DNA of 23,382 nucleotides from contig DATGYC010000269.1 of NCBI GenBank assembly GCA_035298385.1, positions 1-23,382 of the forward strand, given 5' to 3'. The notes below the pieces were generated by a model. The model saw nothing but the letters and a program-made list of their open reading frames with translations. It was not told the DNA's origin and did not search any database. Position numbers and translations under genes: made by a program. This stretch comes from DATGYC01 sp035298385 (GTDB lineage Bacteria; Bacillota; Sulfobacillia; Symbiobacteriales; Symbiobacteriaceae). This document shows positions 1-6,663 of the stretch, piece after piece. How positions within the stretch are numbered: the first letter of the stretch is position 1; each line of letters opens with the position of its first letter.

Positions 1-833
1 ACGAGGAGGAGCGCCTCGGGCAGGGCGCCCAGGCCCACCCGGTGCCGGACCTCGATCAGTTCAGCGGCGGACTTGTCCATCAGCTCCAGGGTGGCCGGAA
101 CCACGCCAGCGGCCACGACGGCCCGAATCCACTCCGCCGCCCCATCGAGCGAGTCAAACGCCGCCATGAAGGTCTCGGCCGCCTCGGGCTTCGGGACCAG
201 CCGCAGGGTCGCTTCGGTGACGATCCCCAGCATCCCCTCCGAGCCGACCAAGAGCCCGGTCAGGTCGAAGCCAGCCCGGTTCTTCACGGTGGGGCCACCG
301 GTCCGGACGATCTCACCCGTCGGCAGGACCGCCGTCAGGCCCAGGACGTAGGAACGGGTGACGCCATACTTAAAGCAGCGCGGCCCGCCGGCGTTCTCGG
401 CGATGTTGCCGCCGATCTGGCAGGTCTCCTTCGAGTTCGGATCGGGCGGGTAGAAGAGACCGACGGCCTCCACCGCTGCCTGCAGCTCCCCGGTGATCAC
501 GCCAGCCTCGACCCGGCAGAGCAGGTTCGCCTGATCGATCGCGAGGATCCGGTTGAGGCGCTCCATCGAGAGGACGATGCCGCCCTGAATCGGGATCGCA
601 CCGCCGGAGAGGCCGGTCCCGCCGCCGCGGACGGTCACCGGAATCCGATGCTCGTTAGCGAGGCGAACAACAGCTGCGACCTCTTCGGTCGTGCCGGGGG
701 TGACGAGGGCCCAGGCCGTGCCGCCAGGACGCTCGGTGGCATCGGTCTGATAGGGCGCAAGTAGGGTTGAGTCCGTGGTGAGATGGGTCGTCCCGACGAC
801 TGATTCCAAAGCAGCAACGATCGTTTGGTTCAT
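1..833 (-). CDS. glcD: Glycolate oxidase GlcD-like FAD-linked oxidase, C-terminus cut by window edge
   Basis: This is the N-terminal 277 residues of an FAD-binding (PCMH/VAO-type) 2-hydroxy-acid oxidase. Such enzymes oxidise glycolate or D-lactate to the 2-oxo acid. The reading frame runs open off the left edge. The start is ATG at 833, preceded by GGAGG with a spacer of about 8 bases. After an N-terminal stretch containing YQTDATERPGG, the FAD-binding core shows VTVRGGGTGLSGG (the glycine-rich pyrophosphate loop), then GGNIAENAGGPRCFKYG and GSEGMLGIVTEATLRL. All three are hallmarks of GlcD and the related D-lactate dehydrogenases. The C-terminal substrate domain lies outside the window, so the substrate cannot be fixed, and D-lactate dehydrogenase is the main alternative. 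It lies 107 bases after the MFS gene on the same strand, with a hairpin between them. The family assignment is firm; the exact substrate is inferred. Confidence 0.9.
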   Translation of the reverse strand, partial: MNQTIVAALESVVGTTHLTTDSTLLAPYQTDATERPGGTAWALVTPGTTEEVAAVVRLANEHRIPVTVRGGGTGLSGGAIPIQGGIVLSMERLNRILAIDQANLLCRVEAGVITGELQAAVEAVGLFYPPDPNSKETCQIGGNIAENAGGPRCFKYGVTRSYVLGLTAVLPTGEIVRTGGPTVKNRAGFDLTGLLVGSEGMLGIVTEATLRLVPKPEAAETFMAAFDSLDGAAEWIRAVVAAGVVPATLELMDKSAAELIEVRHRVGLGALPEALLL

Positions 834-858
834 GCGGCCTCGCCTCCATCTTTGCCAA

Positions 859-887
859 AGCCCCTCACCAAAGGCCGGTGAGGGGCT
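859..887 (-). terminator. Perfect 11-bp hairpin between MFS gene and glcD
   Basis: AGCCCCTCACC (859-869) pairs with GGTGAGGGGCT (877-887) around a 7-base loop. It lies downstream of the MFS stop and upstream of the glcD start, both on the minus strand. The sequence following the stem on the minus strand (TTGGCAAAG) is not T-rich. It may therefore be a weak or Rho-assisted terminator, or an mRNA-end stabiliser, rather than a classical intrinsic terminator. Confidence 0.4.
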
Positions 888-940
888 GCGTCTTGTACGG
901 AAACCGTCGAACTGGGACCGTTGGACCACCTACACCCCGA

Positions 941-2128
941 CTAGACAGTCGACGTGCCCCGCTGGCGGGCCACCTGCAGCCCTACCATCAGGAGGGCGAG
1001 CGCCATCGGTTCGACCCCCATCAGGAAGGGGTCGACGCTCTCCAGCAGGCCCGCCAGGATCGGCCCGAGGATGCCGCCGAGCGAGAACATCCCATAGAAG
1101 AGGCCGTAGGCCCGACCGAGGACCGGCTCGGGCGAGACGTCGGCCACCATCGCCCCGCAGACCGGGAAGATGATGGCGAAGCCGAGGCCATAGAGCGCCA
1201 TGCCGACGTAGATCAGCCCGGCTGATGGGGCGAAGGCGAGGCTCAGGAGGCCAATGAGGGCCAGGCTGATGCCGAGCCCCGCCAGCCGCAAGCGAGGCGC
1301 CCGGTCAAGCCGACGGGCGATCGGCGTCGCGAAGATCAGGAGCGTCGCTACGGCGAAGGCGGAGAAGAAGGCGCCGGTCATCCAGCCGGGCAGGCCCAGG
1401 AGGGCGCCCTTGCGGGTGAGGGCGAGCCCCATGATCCCCTGGCCAAAGATCAGGGCGAAGGCGGCCAGACAGGGAACGAGGAGGCCGGCCCAGTTGAGGC
1501 GCTCTGCCGACTCGGGCACCGCTGTGGCGAACTCCGCTGCCGATCCCACGGCCACTGGCAATGCGGCCGAGAGTGCCAGCTCCCGCTTCAGCACCACGTA
1601 CCCAGCCAGCCCTGGCAGGCCGATCGCCACCGCCAGGACGAGCCCCAGCGTGCCGACGGTCCCGTGCTCGAGCACCCGCAGGGCGACCGGCGAGGCGAAG
1701 GTCGAGGCGAGGGCGATCGAGACGCCCGAGCGAGCGAGTCGTTCCGCTCGCCGCCGCGGATCCCCCGCCTGCCGCTCTCCGAGGAGGGCGTAGACGGCCG
1801 GGTTGAGCGTCGCTGAGGCCGCCCCGTAGAGGAGCAGCAGGGCGAAGATCCCGCCGACGGAGGCTGGAAGCCCCAGGAGCGCCACGGAGAGGACCGCTGC
1901 TGTCAGGCCGATGCGGAGCATCCAACGGGCGCCCAGCCTGTCGACCAGCAGGCCGCCGATCGGATTGCCCAGGACGGAGCCGAGCCCGTTCGCTGCCGTC
2001 AGGAGCCCAGCTACGGCCTCGGAGGCGCCCAGGTGACGGGCGGCAACGCCGACGCCGGGCAGGAGGGCGAGTTGTGCAAAGTAGGTACCCCAGATCAGAA
2101 GCGAGCCCCCGAGAGTCCGACGGTTCAT
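941..2128 (-). CDS. MFS transporter, drug-efflux type, 12 predicted helices
   Basis: This is a 395-residue major facilitator superfamily protein of the inner membrane, a proton-coupled exporter by family. The N-terminal half has the loop 2-3 pattern GSVLGNPIGGLLVDRLGARW, matching MFS motif A (G-x3-D-R-x-G). Hydrophobic helices alternate through both halves, and a longer polar central segment of AEFATAVPESAERLNW separates helices 6 and 7. A frame extension begins at GTG 2143, but that codon overlaps the GAGGAG ribosome binding site. ATG 2128, with a 7-base spacer, is the better start. The protein is typical in length for 12-helix multidrug or sugar exporters. The substrate is unknown. An operator-like dyad at its predicted transcription start suggests regulated expression, as for many efflux pumps, but no regulator gene is adjacent. 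Confidence 0.88.
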   Translation of the reverse strand: MNRRTLGGSLLIWGTYFAQLALLPGVGVAARHLGASEAVAGLLTAANGLGSVLGNPIGGLLVDRLGARWMLRIGLTAAVLSVALLGLPASVGGIFALLLLYGAASATLNPAVYALLGERQAGDPRRRAERLARSGVSIALASTFASPVALRVLEHGTVGTLGLVLAVAIGLPGLAGYVVLKRELALSAALPVAVGSAAEFATAVPESAERLNWAGLLVPCLAAFALIFGQGIMGLALTRKGALLGLPGWMTGAFFSAFAVATLLIFATPIARRLDRAPRLRLAGLGISLALIGLLSLAFAPSAGLIYVGMALYGLGFAIIFPVCGAMVADVSPEPVLGRAYGLFYGMFSLGGILGPILAGLLESVDPFLMGVEPMALALLMVGLQVARQRGTSTV

Positions 2129-2145
2129 CCAGATTCTCCTCACTG

Positions 2146-2173
2146 GCAGGTGCTGGTGTTACCTGCAAGTATA
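2146..2173 (-). promoter_or_regulatory. -10 box and overlapping operator-like dyad of the MFS gene
   Basis: On the minus strand TATACT (2173-2168) is a good -10 hexamer, but no convincing -35 sits 16-19 bases upstream. Immediately downstream lies the perfect 6-bp inverted repeat GCAGGT / ACCTGC (2161-2166 and 2146-2151, 9-base spacer). It would overlap the predicted start of transcription near 2161. This geometry is typical of a repressor operator. The identity of the regulator is unknown. Confidence 0.4.
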
Positions 2174-2240
2174 CAGGAACGCTGATTCGGGTGATAGAGC
2201 GTGCTTCCGCGTACGGAGACCCGCTGGATCTGCCGAACAA

Positions 2241-2279
2241 AGAACCCCCGCTGCCACGGATAGGCAGAGCGGGGGTTCT
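2241..2279 (-). terminator. Intrinsic terminator of mntH
   Basis: A 12-bp stem, AGAACCCCCGCT (2241-2252) with AGCGGGGGTTCT (2268-2279), has extra GCC/GGC pairing inside the loop. It begins about 12 bases after the mntH stop. On the minus strand the stem is followed by a T-rich stretch (TTCTTTGTT), as expected for an intrinsic terminator. It also insulates the MFS gene downstream. Confidence 0.72.
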
Positions 2280-2290
2280 GTCGATAGAGA

Positions 2291-3586
2291 TCAGGCTAAC
2301 TGGCTGAAGAGCAGGTAGGAGTTGAGGGCCAGGATCAACCCGGTCACCACCCAGGCGACGATCTTCGTCACCGGTCGATTTACCAGGGCGCCCATCAAGC
2401 GCTTCTGCCCCGTAAACCAGACCAGCGGGACTACGGCGAAGGGGAGCCCCAGCGAGAGGATCACCTGGGAGATCACGAGCGTCCGGGTCGGGTCCAGCCC
2501 GATCAGGATCACCACAAAGGCCGGCGCCAGCGTCACCAAGCGGCGCACCCAGATCGGGATCTCCACGTGCAGGAAGCCCTGCATGATCACCTGACCGGCG
2601 ATCGTCCCGACCACCGTCGAGGAGAGGCCGGAGGCGAGCAGCGAGAGGGCAAAGACCGTCTGCGAGGCCTTTCCTAGCAAGGGCGCCAGCGTCAGGTGCG
2701 CCACCTCGATCGAGCCGATCCCGGTATGACCGTGCGCCCAGAAGGTGGCAGCGGCCATCACCAGCATGGCGGCGTTGACGAAGCCCGCCAGCACCATCGC
2801 CACGGTGGCGTCGATCTGGGTGAAGCGGAAGAGCTTGCGCTTCGCCTCGTCGGTATCGGCCGCAATCCGGTGCTGGACGAGGCTGGAGTGCAGGTAGATG
2901 GCGTGGGGCATCACCGTGGCGCCCAGAATACCGGTCGCCAGAAGGATGGCCTCCGAGTCCGGGAAGGCCGGCACCAACGCCCCGTGCACGGTGGCGCCCC
3001 AGTCCAGACCGCCCATCCCTAGCTCAAAGACGTAGCAGAGGGCGACGGTACCGAGCATGACGGCGATGACGGCCTCCAGGTGACGGAAGCCCCGCCTCTC
3101 CAGCATCAGGATTAGGAAGGTCGCAATCGTGGCCAGGATGGCGCCCCAGAGGAGGGGCATGCCGAAGAGCAGGTTGAAGCCGAGGGCGGCGCCGAGGAAC
3201 TCGGCGAGGTCGGTCGCCATGGCGACGCCCTCCATCAGGACCCACATGACCCAGACGAGGGGCCGGGGCAGGTTGTCCCGGCAGATCTCCGCCAAGTTGC
3301 GCCCGGTGGCGATGCCTAGCTTGGCCGAGAGGATCTGAATCAACATACCCATTAGGTTCGCCGCCACGATCACCCAGAGGAGCGTGTAGCCGTAGGCGGA
3401 GCCCGCGGCGATGTTGGTGGCGAAGTTACCGGGATCTACGTAGGCGATGGCTGCCACGAAGGCCGGGCCGAGGAAGGGGAGCAGCCGCTTTAGGCGTCCG
3501 CCCTTGCCGCCCGCGGGGGCGCCCTGCAAGATCGCCGCCGCCTTGTAGCGAATCGCCTCATCGCGCTGCTGATCGATTGGTGCCAT
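2291..3586 (-). CDS. mntH: Nramp-family Mn2+/Fe2+ transporter MntH
   Basis: This is a 431-residue inner-membrane transporter that imports divalent metal, chiefly Mn2+, together with protons. Helix 1 carries DPGNFATN (residues 51-58) and helix 6 carries MPHAIYLHSSL with Met226-Pro-His228. The Asp, Asn and Met of these two motifs are the metal ligands in the Nramp family. The length and roughly 11 hydrophobic helices fit the family. The start is ATG 3586, preceded by GAGGTG with a 7-base spacer. The gene is a single transcription unit. It has a strong predicted promoter (TTGACA-17-TAGAGT) and its own terminator. A long inverted repeat brackets the promoter and may be the target of a manganese- or iron-responsive repressor; family knowledge points to MntR/DtxR or Fur-type control. 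The soluble N-terminal tail of about 30 residues is slightly long. Confidence 0.95.
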   Translation of the reverse strand: MAPIDQQRDEAIRYKAAAILQGAPAGGKGGRLKRLLPFLGPAFVAAIAYVDPGNFATNIAAGSAYGYTLLWVIVAANLMGMLIQILSAKLGIATGRNLAEICRDNLPRPLVWVMWVLMEGVAMATDLAEFLGAALGFNLLFGMPLLWGAILATIATFLILMLERRGFRHLEAVIAVMLGTVALCYVFELGMGGLDWGATVHGALVPAFPDSEAILLATGILGATVMPHAIYLHSSLVQHRIAADTDEAKRKLFRFTQIDATVAMVLAGFVNAAMLVMAAATFWAHGHTGIGSIEVAHLTLAPLLGKASQTVFALSLLASGLSSTVVGTIAGQVIMQGFLHVEIPIWVRRLVTLAPAFVVILIGLDPTRTLVISQVILSLGLPFAVVPLVWFTGQKRLMGALVNRPVTKIVAWVVTGLILALNSYLLFSQLA

Positions 3587-3608
3587 GATGGTTCACCTCT
3601 TTGTCAGA

Positions 3609-3691
3609 GAGTTGGTCGAGGGAAACTTTCTATCACCACTCTATGTCGATACGCTTTGGCTGTCAACAAGAATTTTTCCCTAGACCAACTC
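3609..3691. repeat. 17-bp inverted repeat bracketing the mntH promoter (candidate operator pair)
   Basis: GAGTTGGTCGAGGGAAA (3609-3625) and TTTCCCTAGACCAACTC (3675-3691) are inverted copies matching at 16 of 17 positions, 49 bases apart. Relative to the predicted mntH start, one arm sits just upstream of the -35 box and the other within the first bases of the transcript. The symmetry around the promoter suggests two binding sites for one regulator, with or without looping. The arms are not obviously palindromic themselves and I cannot match them confidently to a known MntR or Fur box. Confidence 0.6.
3638..3666 (-). promoter_or_regulatory. Promoter of mntH
   Basis: On the minus strand a perfect -35 TTGACA (3666-3661) is followed, after exactly 17 bases, by the -10-like hexamer TAGAGT (3643-3638). 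Transcription would start near 3631 and give a 5' leader of about 45 bases. This is the best sigma-70/sigma-A-type promoter I can see in the window. Confidence 0.68.
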
Positions 3692-3705
3692 GACGAAATG
3701 AAGAG

Positions 3706-3729
3706 GGGCAGTAGCCACCGCTACTGCCC
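3706..3729 (-). terminator. Hairpin terminator after the DUF420 gene
   Basis: A perfect 10-bp stem, GGGCAGTAGC (3706-3715) with GCTACTGCCC (3720-3729), has a 4-base loop. It lies 12 bases past the stop of the DUF420 gene. On the minus strand it is followed by CTCTTCATTT, a moderately T-rich tail. It would end the ctaB-DUF420 transcript. Confidence 0.62.
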
Positions 3730-3740
3730 TTATCTATGCC

Positions 3741-4169
3741 CTAGAACGGGATTCGGAGCATCAGGAAGACCAAGGCGCCGCTGAAGGCGACGAAGAGCCA
3801 AGCGGGTGTGACGAACTTGACCAGCTTCCGGTGCGCCGCGTGGCGACCCTTCAACCCCAGATAGATCGCCCGTAGGATGAAGGGAATCTGCAGCGTCGCC
3901 ACAAGCAGATGCGGGAAGAGGATCAGGTAGTAGACGTTGCGCCAGAGATCCGGCCCTTCGAACTTGGTATCCCCGGCGATGGCGTGCCGGGTCAGGTAGA
4001 GGACGAAGAAGAGCGCCTGCATCGCCGTCGCCGTCAACATCCGCTTCTGGTGAGTCTCGCGGTCGCCCCGCTTGATCGCACGCACCCCGGCGATGATCAC
4101 CAGGCCGGAGGTGAAGTTGATGCAGGTGTTCAGGAGCGCCATCCAATCAACCCAGGTCCACTGGCTCAT
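3741..4169 (-). CDS. DUF420 (YozB/CtaM-like) membrane protein of the cytochrome oxidase locus
   Basis: This is a 142-residue protein with about four hydrophobic helices, matching the DUF420 family. Four histidines stand at membrane-edge positions: His40 (RETHQKRM), His62 (RHAIAGD), His87 (FPHLLVA) and His113 (AAHRKL). They are candidates for heme or copper binding. Family members sit beside heme-copper oxidase genes. As I recall, a relative in Staphylococcus (CtaM) is needed for aa3-type oxidase maturation, so an assembly role is likely but inferred. The start is ATG 4169 with AAGGAG and an 8-base spacer. That ribosome binding site overlaps the ctaB stop codon, 12 bases upstream, which suggests translational coupling with ctaB. 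Confidence 0.85.
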   Translation of the reverse strand: MSQWTWVDWMALLNTCINFTSGLVIIAGVRAIKRGDRETHQKRMLTATAMQALFFVLYLTRHAIAGDTKFEGPDLWRNVYYLILFPHLLVATLQIPFILRAIYLGLKGRHAAHRKLVKFVTPAWLFVAFSGALVFLMLRIPF

Positions 4170-4181
4170 CAGCTGAACTCC

Positions 4182-5075
4182 TTAGCCCACGATGTCGAAC
4201 GCCATCACAGCGAAGATCAGGGCGAGATAGTAGAGGGACCACTTAAAGGACTTCTTCGCCCACTTCTGCTCGGGCATCTTCTCCCGGAAGAGGGCGATGC
4301 AGGAGTAGAGATAGACCAGGCCGATCACGGTCGAGAGCCCGAGGTACCAGTAGCCGACCCGTCCGGTCAGCCACAGGAGCGCCGTGGTCGGGATCAGCAG
4401 GACGGCGTAGAGCAGGATCTGCCGCTTGGTGACGGCCTCACCGTGAATCACGGGGAGCATGGGGACCTGCGCCCGGGTGTAATCCTCGTTCCGGTAGAGG
4501 GCGAGGGCCCAGAAGTGCGGCGGGGTCCACATGAAGATGATCAGGAACATGATCCAAGCAGCCGGTGAGAGCGTACCGGTCACGGCCGCCCAGCCGACGA
4601 GCGGCGGCACGGCGCCCGCAACTCCACCGATCACAATGTTCTGCGTCGTAGAACGCTTCAGCCACATCGTATAGATGAACACATAGAACAGGTAGCCCGC
4701 CTGCGCCAGCACAGCGGTCAGCAGATTGGCCGCAACCCACAGGAGCAGGAACGAGATGATACCAAGGCTGATGCCGAAGACGAGGACGGTCTGCCGCGAG
4801 AGTCGACCGCTCGGGATCGGGCGCTTGATCGTCCGCTTCATCACCGAGTCGATATCGCTGTCAAACCACATGTTGACGGCGTTGGCGCCGCCACACGAGA
4901 GGTAAAGGCCTAGCATCGTCCAGAAGGTCAGCTTTAGGTCAGGCAGGCTGCCATTCGCTACCCACATGCCGAAGTAGCCCGTAATCAGCAGCAAGAGGAT
5001 CACACGGGGCTTGGTACACTCAATAAACGTACCCAGGGTCGCGCGGAGACTGGTAGCGGTGGTAGCCTGAACCAC
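4182..5075 (-). CDS. ctaB: Heme O synthase (protoheme IX farnesyltransferase) CtaB
   Basis: This is a 297-residue polytopic UbiA-superfamily prenyltransferase. It adds a farnesyl group to heme B to make heme O, the precursor of the heme A used by the caa3 oxidase encoded nearby. The first aspartate-rich motif is NMWFDSDID (N68-x3-D72-x3-D76), followed by KRTIKRPIPSG. A second conserved region reads WTPPHFWALAL...DYTRAQVPMLP. About nine hydrophobic segments are visible and the length is normal. The start is GTG 5075, with a GGGGAG site 7 bases upstream. It is transcribed away from the sco gene across a 219-base divergent region and is followed at once by the DUF420 gene. Heme A synthase (CtaA) is not in the window. 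Confidence 0.96.
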   Translation of the reverse strand: MVQATTATSLRATLGTFIECTKPRVILLLLITGYFGMWVANGSLPDLKLTFWTMLGLYLSCGGANAVNMWFDSDIDSVMKRTIKRPIPSGRLSRQTVLVFGISLGIISFLLLWVAANLLTAVLAQAGYLFYVFIYTMWLKRSTTQNIVIGGVAGAVPPLVGWAAVTGTLSPAAWIMFLIIFMWTPPHFWALALYRNEDYTRAQVPMLPVIHGEAVTKRQILLYAVLLIPTTALLWLTGRVGYWYLGLSTVIGLVYLYSCIALFREKMPEQKWAKKSFKWSLYYLALIFAVMAFDIVG

Positions 5076-5294
5076 GTTCTCTCTCCCCCCGTAACGACAA
5101 GAAGACCAGTCTACTTACTAAGTTAAGTGAACACCCTAGTCGCCCTTGCCGTCCACTCAGGTCTTCACCCGATTTATAGGGTGATTCATCTACTCCCATC
5201 GGTTCGGGAGAGGATAAGCACCTCTTCGTTCCGTATGTTAAGTGATGCTCAAACGGACTGTCGATACGGGTTTGCCTGGATATTGGAGGGATTC
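5076..5294. promoter_or_regulatory. Divergent ctaB / sco regulatory region
   Basis: This 219-base gap separates two divergent genes and must hold both promoters. On the minus strand TATAAA (5178-5173) is a good -10 for ctaB, but the -35 is poor. That -10 lies within a 6-bp dyad, TCACCC...GGGTGA (5165-5184). The 9-mer GTTAAGTGA occurs twice in direct orientation, at 5122-5130 and 5237-5245. No clear promoter for sco and no recognisable riboswitch could be identified. Confidence 0.35.
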
Positions 5295-5942
5295 ATGGTG
5301 AAACAGGCCCGGCCCATTCCCTTGATCCTCAAGATTGGTATTGTTCTGGCGCTCCTGCTCATGGGGGGTGCGGCAGGTGGGATCTGGTACCTGGGGCGCC
5401 CGGCGCCCTTGCCAGACCTCGGCACCGCCCCCACCTATCAGTTGACCAACCAGGACGGCCAGACCGTCAAGTCGACTGACCTGCTGGGGAAGGTCCAGGT
5501 CGTCGGATTCATCTGGACCAACTGTCCGGATATCTGCCCCCTGGTGACGACGGAGATGAAGACCCTGCAGGTCGCACTCGAGTCGAAGGGCCTAGCAGAG
5601 AAGGGCGTCCAGCTCGTCTCGATCTCGGTCGACCCCGAGCGTGACACCCCGGCGGTGCTCAAGGAGTACGCCAAGGGCTACGGTGCAGCGTTCGCCCGGT
5701 GGCAGTTCCTGACTGGCACCTTGGACGAGGTGCGCGGCACGGTCGTCACCGGCTTCCACATCCCGATGGAGAAGGCGCCCGCGGGCGACCATTCCGCGCA
5801 CGGGGGTGCTGCCGATTACAACGTCTCGCACTCCGGGAAGATCGGCCTGGTGGATCGTGCCGGGGTGATCCGCGGGTGGTACGACGGGACGGCTTTAGAC
5901 CGAGATCGGCTCTTAGCAGATCTCTCTTCGTTGCTGCGGTAG
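5295..5942 (+). CDS. Sco1/SenC-family copper chaperone for cytochrome oxidase
   Basis: This is a 215-residue membrane-anchored thioredoxin-fold protein that delivers copper to the CuA site of oxidase subunit II. One N-terminal helix (about residues 12-33) anchors it, with the domain outside the membrane. The metal site is complete: Cys77 and Cys81 in TNCPDICPLV (CxxxC) and His179 in YNVSHSGKIGLVD. The frame is open further upstream to 5127, but those residues look non-coding. ATG 5295 follows GGAGGG and is the likely start; GTG 5298 is an alternative with better spacing. An unusual extra His-containing loop (GDHSAHGG, about 165-171) precedes the ligand histidine. The gene is divergent from ctaB and upstream of the oxidase structural genes. 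Confidence 0.94.
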   Translation: MVKQARPIPLILKIGIVLALLLMGGAAGGIWYLGRPAPLPDLGTAPTYQLTNQDGQTVKSTDLLGKVQVVGFIWTNCPDICPLVTTEMKTLQVALESKGLAEKGVQLVSISVDPERDTPAVLKEYAKGYGAAFARWQFLTGTLDEVRGTVVTGFHIPMEKAPAGDHSAHGGAADYNVSHSGKIGLVDRAGVIRGWYDGTALDRDRLLADLSSLLR

Positions 5943-5975
5943 AACGGTTTAGGTACCGGGTAGGAGAGTTCTTTG

Positions 5976-6081
5976 TTTTTTGGGATTATGGGGATTGAGG
6001 GGATTACAGGGAGTTGCCGCCCTGCTAGTGTCAATAATCCAAGTAAAAATCCCCCTAATCCCCATAATCCCCACAAAAAAA
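5976..6081. repeat. Long G-run/C-run dyad with G-quadruplex potential
   Basis: The left arm (about 5976-6006) is a T6 run followed by GGGATTAT, GGGGATTGA and GGGGATTA. The right arm (about 6048-6081) holds the inverted equivalents, CCCCCTAAT, CCCCATAAT and CCCCAC, followed by an A8 run. Pairing would give an imperfect stem of about 28 bp enclosing a smaller CAGGG/CCCTG hairpin. The left arm plus the next GGG has four G-runs with loops of 5 to 6 bases, fitting a G-quadruplex. T precedes and A follows the stem on both strands, the reverse of an intrinsic terminator. No protein-coding frame explains it. Confidence 0.7.
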
Positions 6082-6126
6082 AGAGCGCCTACCCCACAAA
6101 AAACGACCTAGGCGAGGTGCTCACCC

Positions 6127-6465
6127 ATGCTCCAACCCATGTGGGACGGATTCCTACTTCGCTGCCCCAAGTGCCGTAAACCCTCCATCGCCAAGGGCCT
6201 GGACATCAAGCCTAAGTGCGACCACTGCAACCACAACATGCAGCCCGGCGAGGGGGACTTCGTTGGTGCGATCATGATGGCCTACTCCTTCCTGGCGGTG
6301 ATCCTCGGCGTGCTGGTCACCCTCTCCGTCATCTACTTTGACCTCTCCCCGTATGTACACCTGGCGATCTGGATGCCATTCTCGATCCTCTTCCTCTTCC
6401 TCACCTACCGAAACTGGAAGGGCGTCTGGGTCGGACTCTTGTGGGCGATCAACAAGAACCAATAA
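6127..6465 (+). CDS. DUF983 zinc-ribbon membrane protein
   Basis: This is a 112-residue protein matching DUF983. It has an N-terminal two-CxxC zinc-ribbon-like head, Cys13-x2-Cys16 (RCPKCRK) and Cys31-x2-Cys34 (KCDHCNHN). The segment PGEGDFVGAI follows, then two hydrophobic helices (about 49-72 and 77-95), ending in WKGVWVGLLWA. The start is ATG 6127, with GAGGTG and a 7-base spacer; an internal Met5 is a weaker alternative. DUF983 genes recur beside cytochrome oxidase genes, so a role in oxidase assembly or metal handling is likely, but no biochemical role is established that I can name. It lies 198 bases before ctaC, and the G/C-run dyad lies between it and sco. Confidence 0.85.
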   Translation: MLQPMWDGFLLRCPKCRKPSIAKGLDIKPKCDHCNHNMQPGEGDFVGAIMMAYSFLAVILGVLVTLSVIYFDLSPYVHLAIWMPFSILFLFLTYRNWKGVWVGLLWAINKNQ

Positions 6466-6580
6466 TCAGACCATACAATCATGAAATTCAGCTCAAAACT
6501 CGGCTACAAATCGGTCTAACACCCGATAGCATCCGGATAGAGATATATGGTTCGATTTACGTGTGACTTGGATCATAGGA

Positions 6581-6609
6581 TTGTCAACCTAGGGAATTTG
6601 TACTACGCT
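6581..6609 (+). promoter_or_regulatory. Possible promoter of the ctaCDEF operon
   Basis: TTGTCA (6581-6586) and TACGCT (6604-6609) are separated by 17 bases, about 55 bases before the proposed ctaC start. The -35 matches at 5 of 6 positions and the -10 is weak. The 198-base AT-richer gap before ctaC suggests a promoter here, but this exact placement is tentative. Confidence 0.3.
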
Positions 6610-6663
6610 TGGTATGGTTTAAGGTTTGTTCCGCTAATCTCATGGTGCATGAGGTGGTCACTG

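Noticed and set aside
42..764. Plus-strand open frame of 240 codons at the left edge
   Set aside because: The minus strand here encodes the FAD-binding domain of a GlcD-like oxidase with clear motifs; the plus-strand frame is its shadow.
5127..5294. N-terminal extension of the Sco protein from ATG 5127
   Set aside because: It has no ribosome binding site and non-coding-like sequence, and it would put about 56 odd residues before a normal membrane anchor. ATG 5295 with GGAGGG is better.
5976..6081. Intrinsic terminator after sco
   Set aside because: The T-run precedes and the A-run follows the stem on both strands, opposite to the arrangement needed for intrinsic termination.
6547..6663. N-terminal extension of CtaC from ATG 6547
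   Set aside because: It would bury the lipoprotein signal behind 39 residues with no ribosome binding site. GTG 6664 has GAGGTG at ideal spacing.
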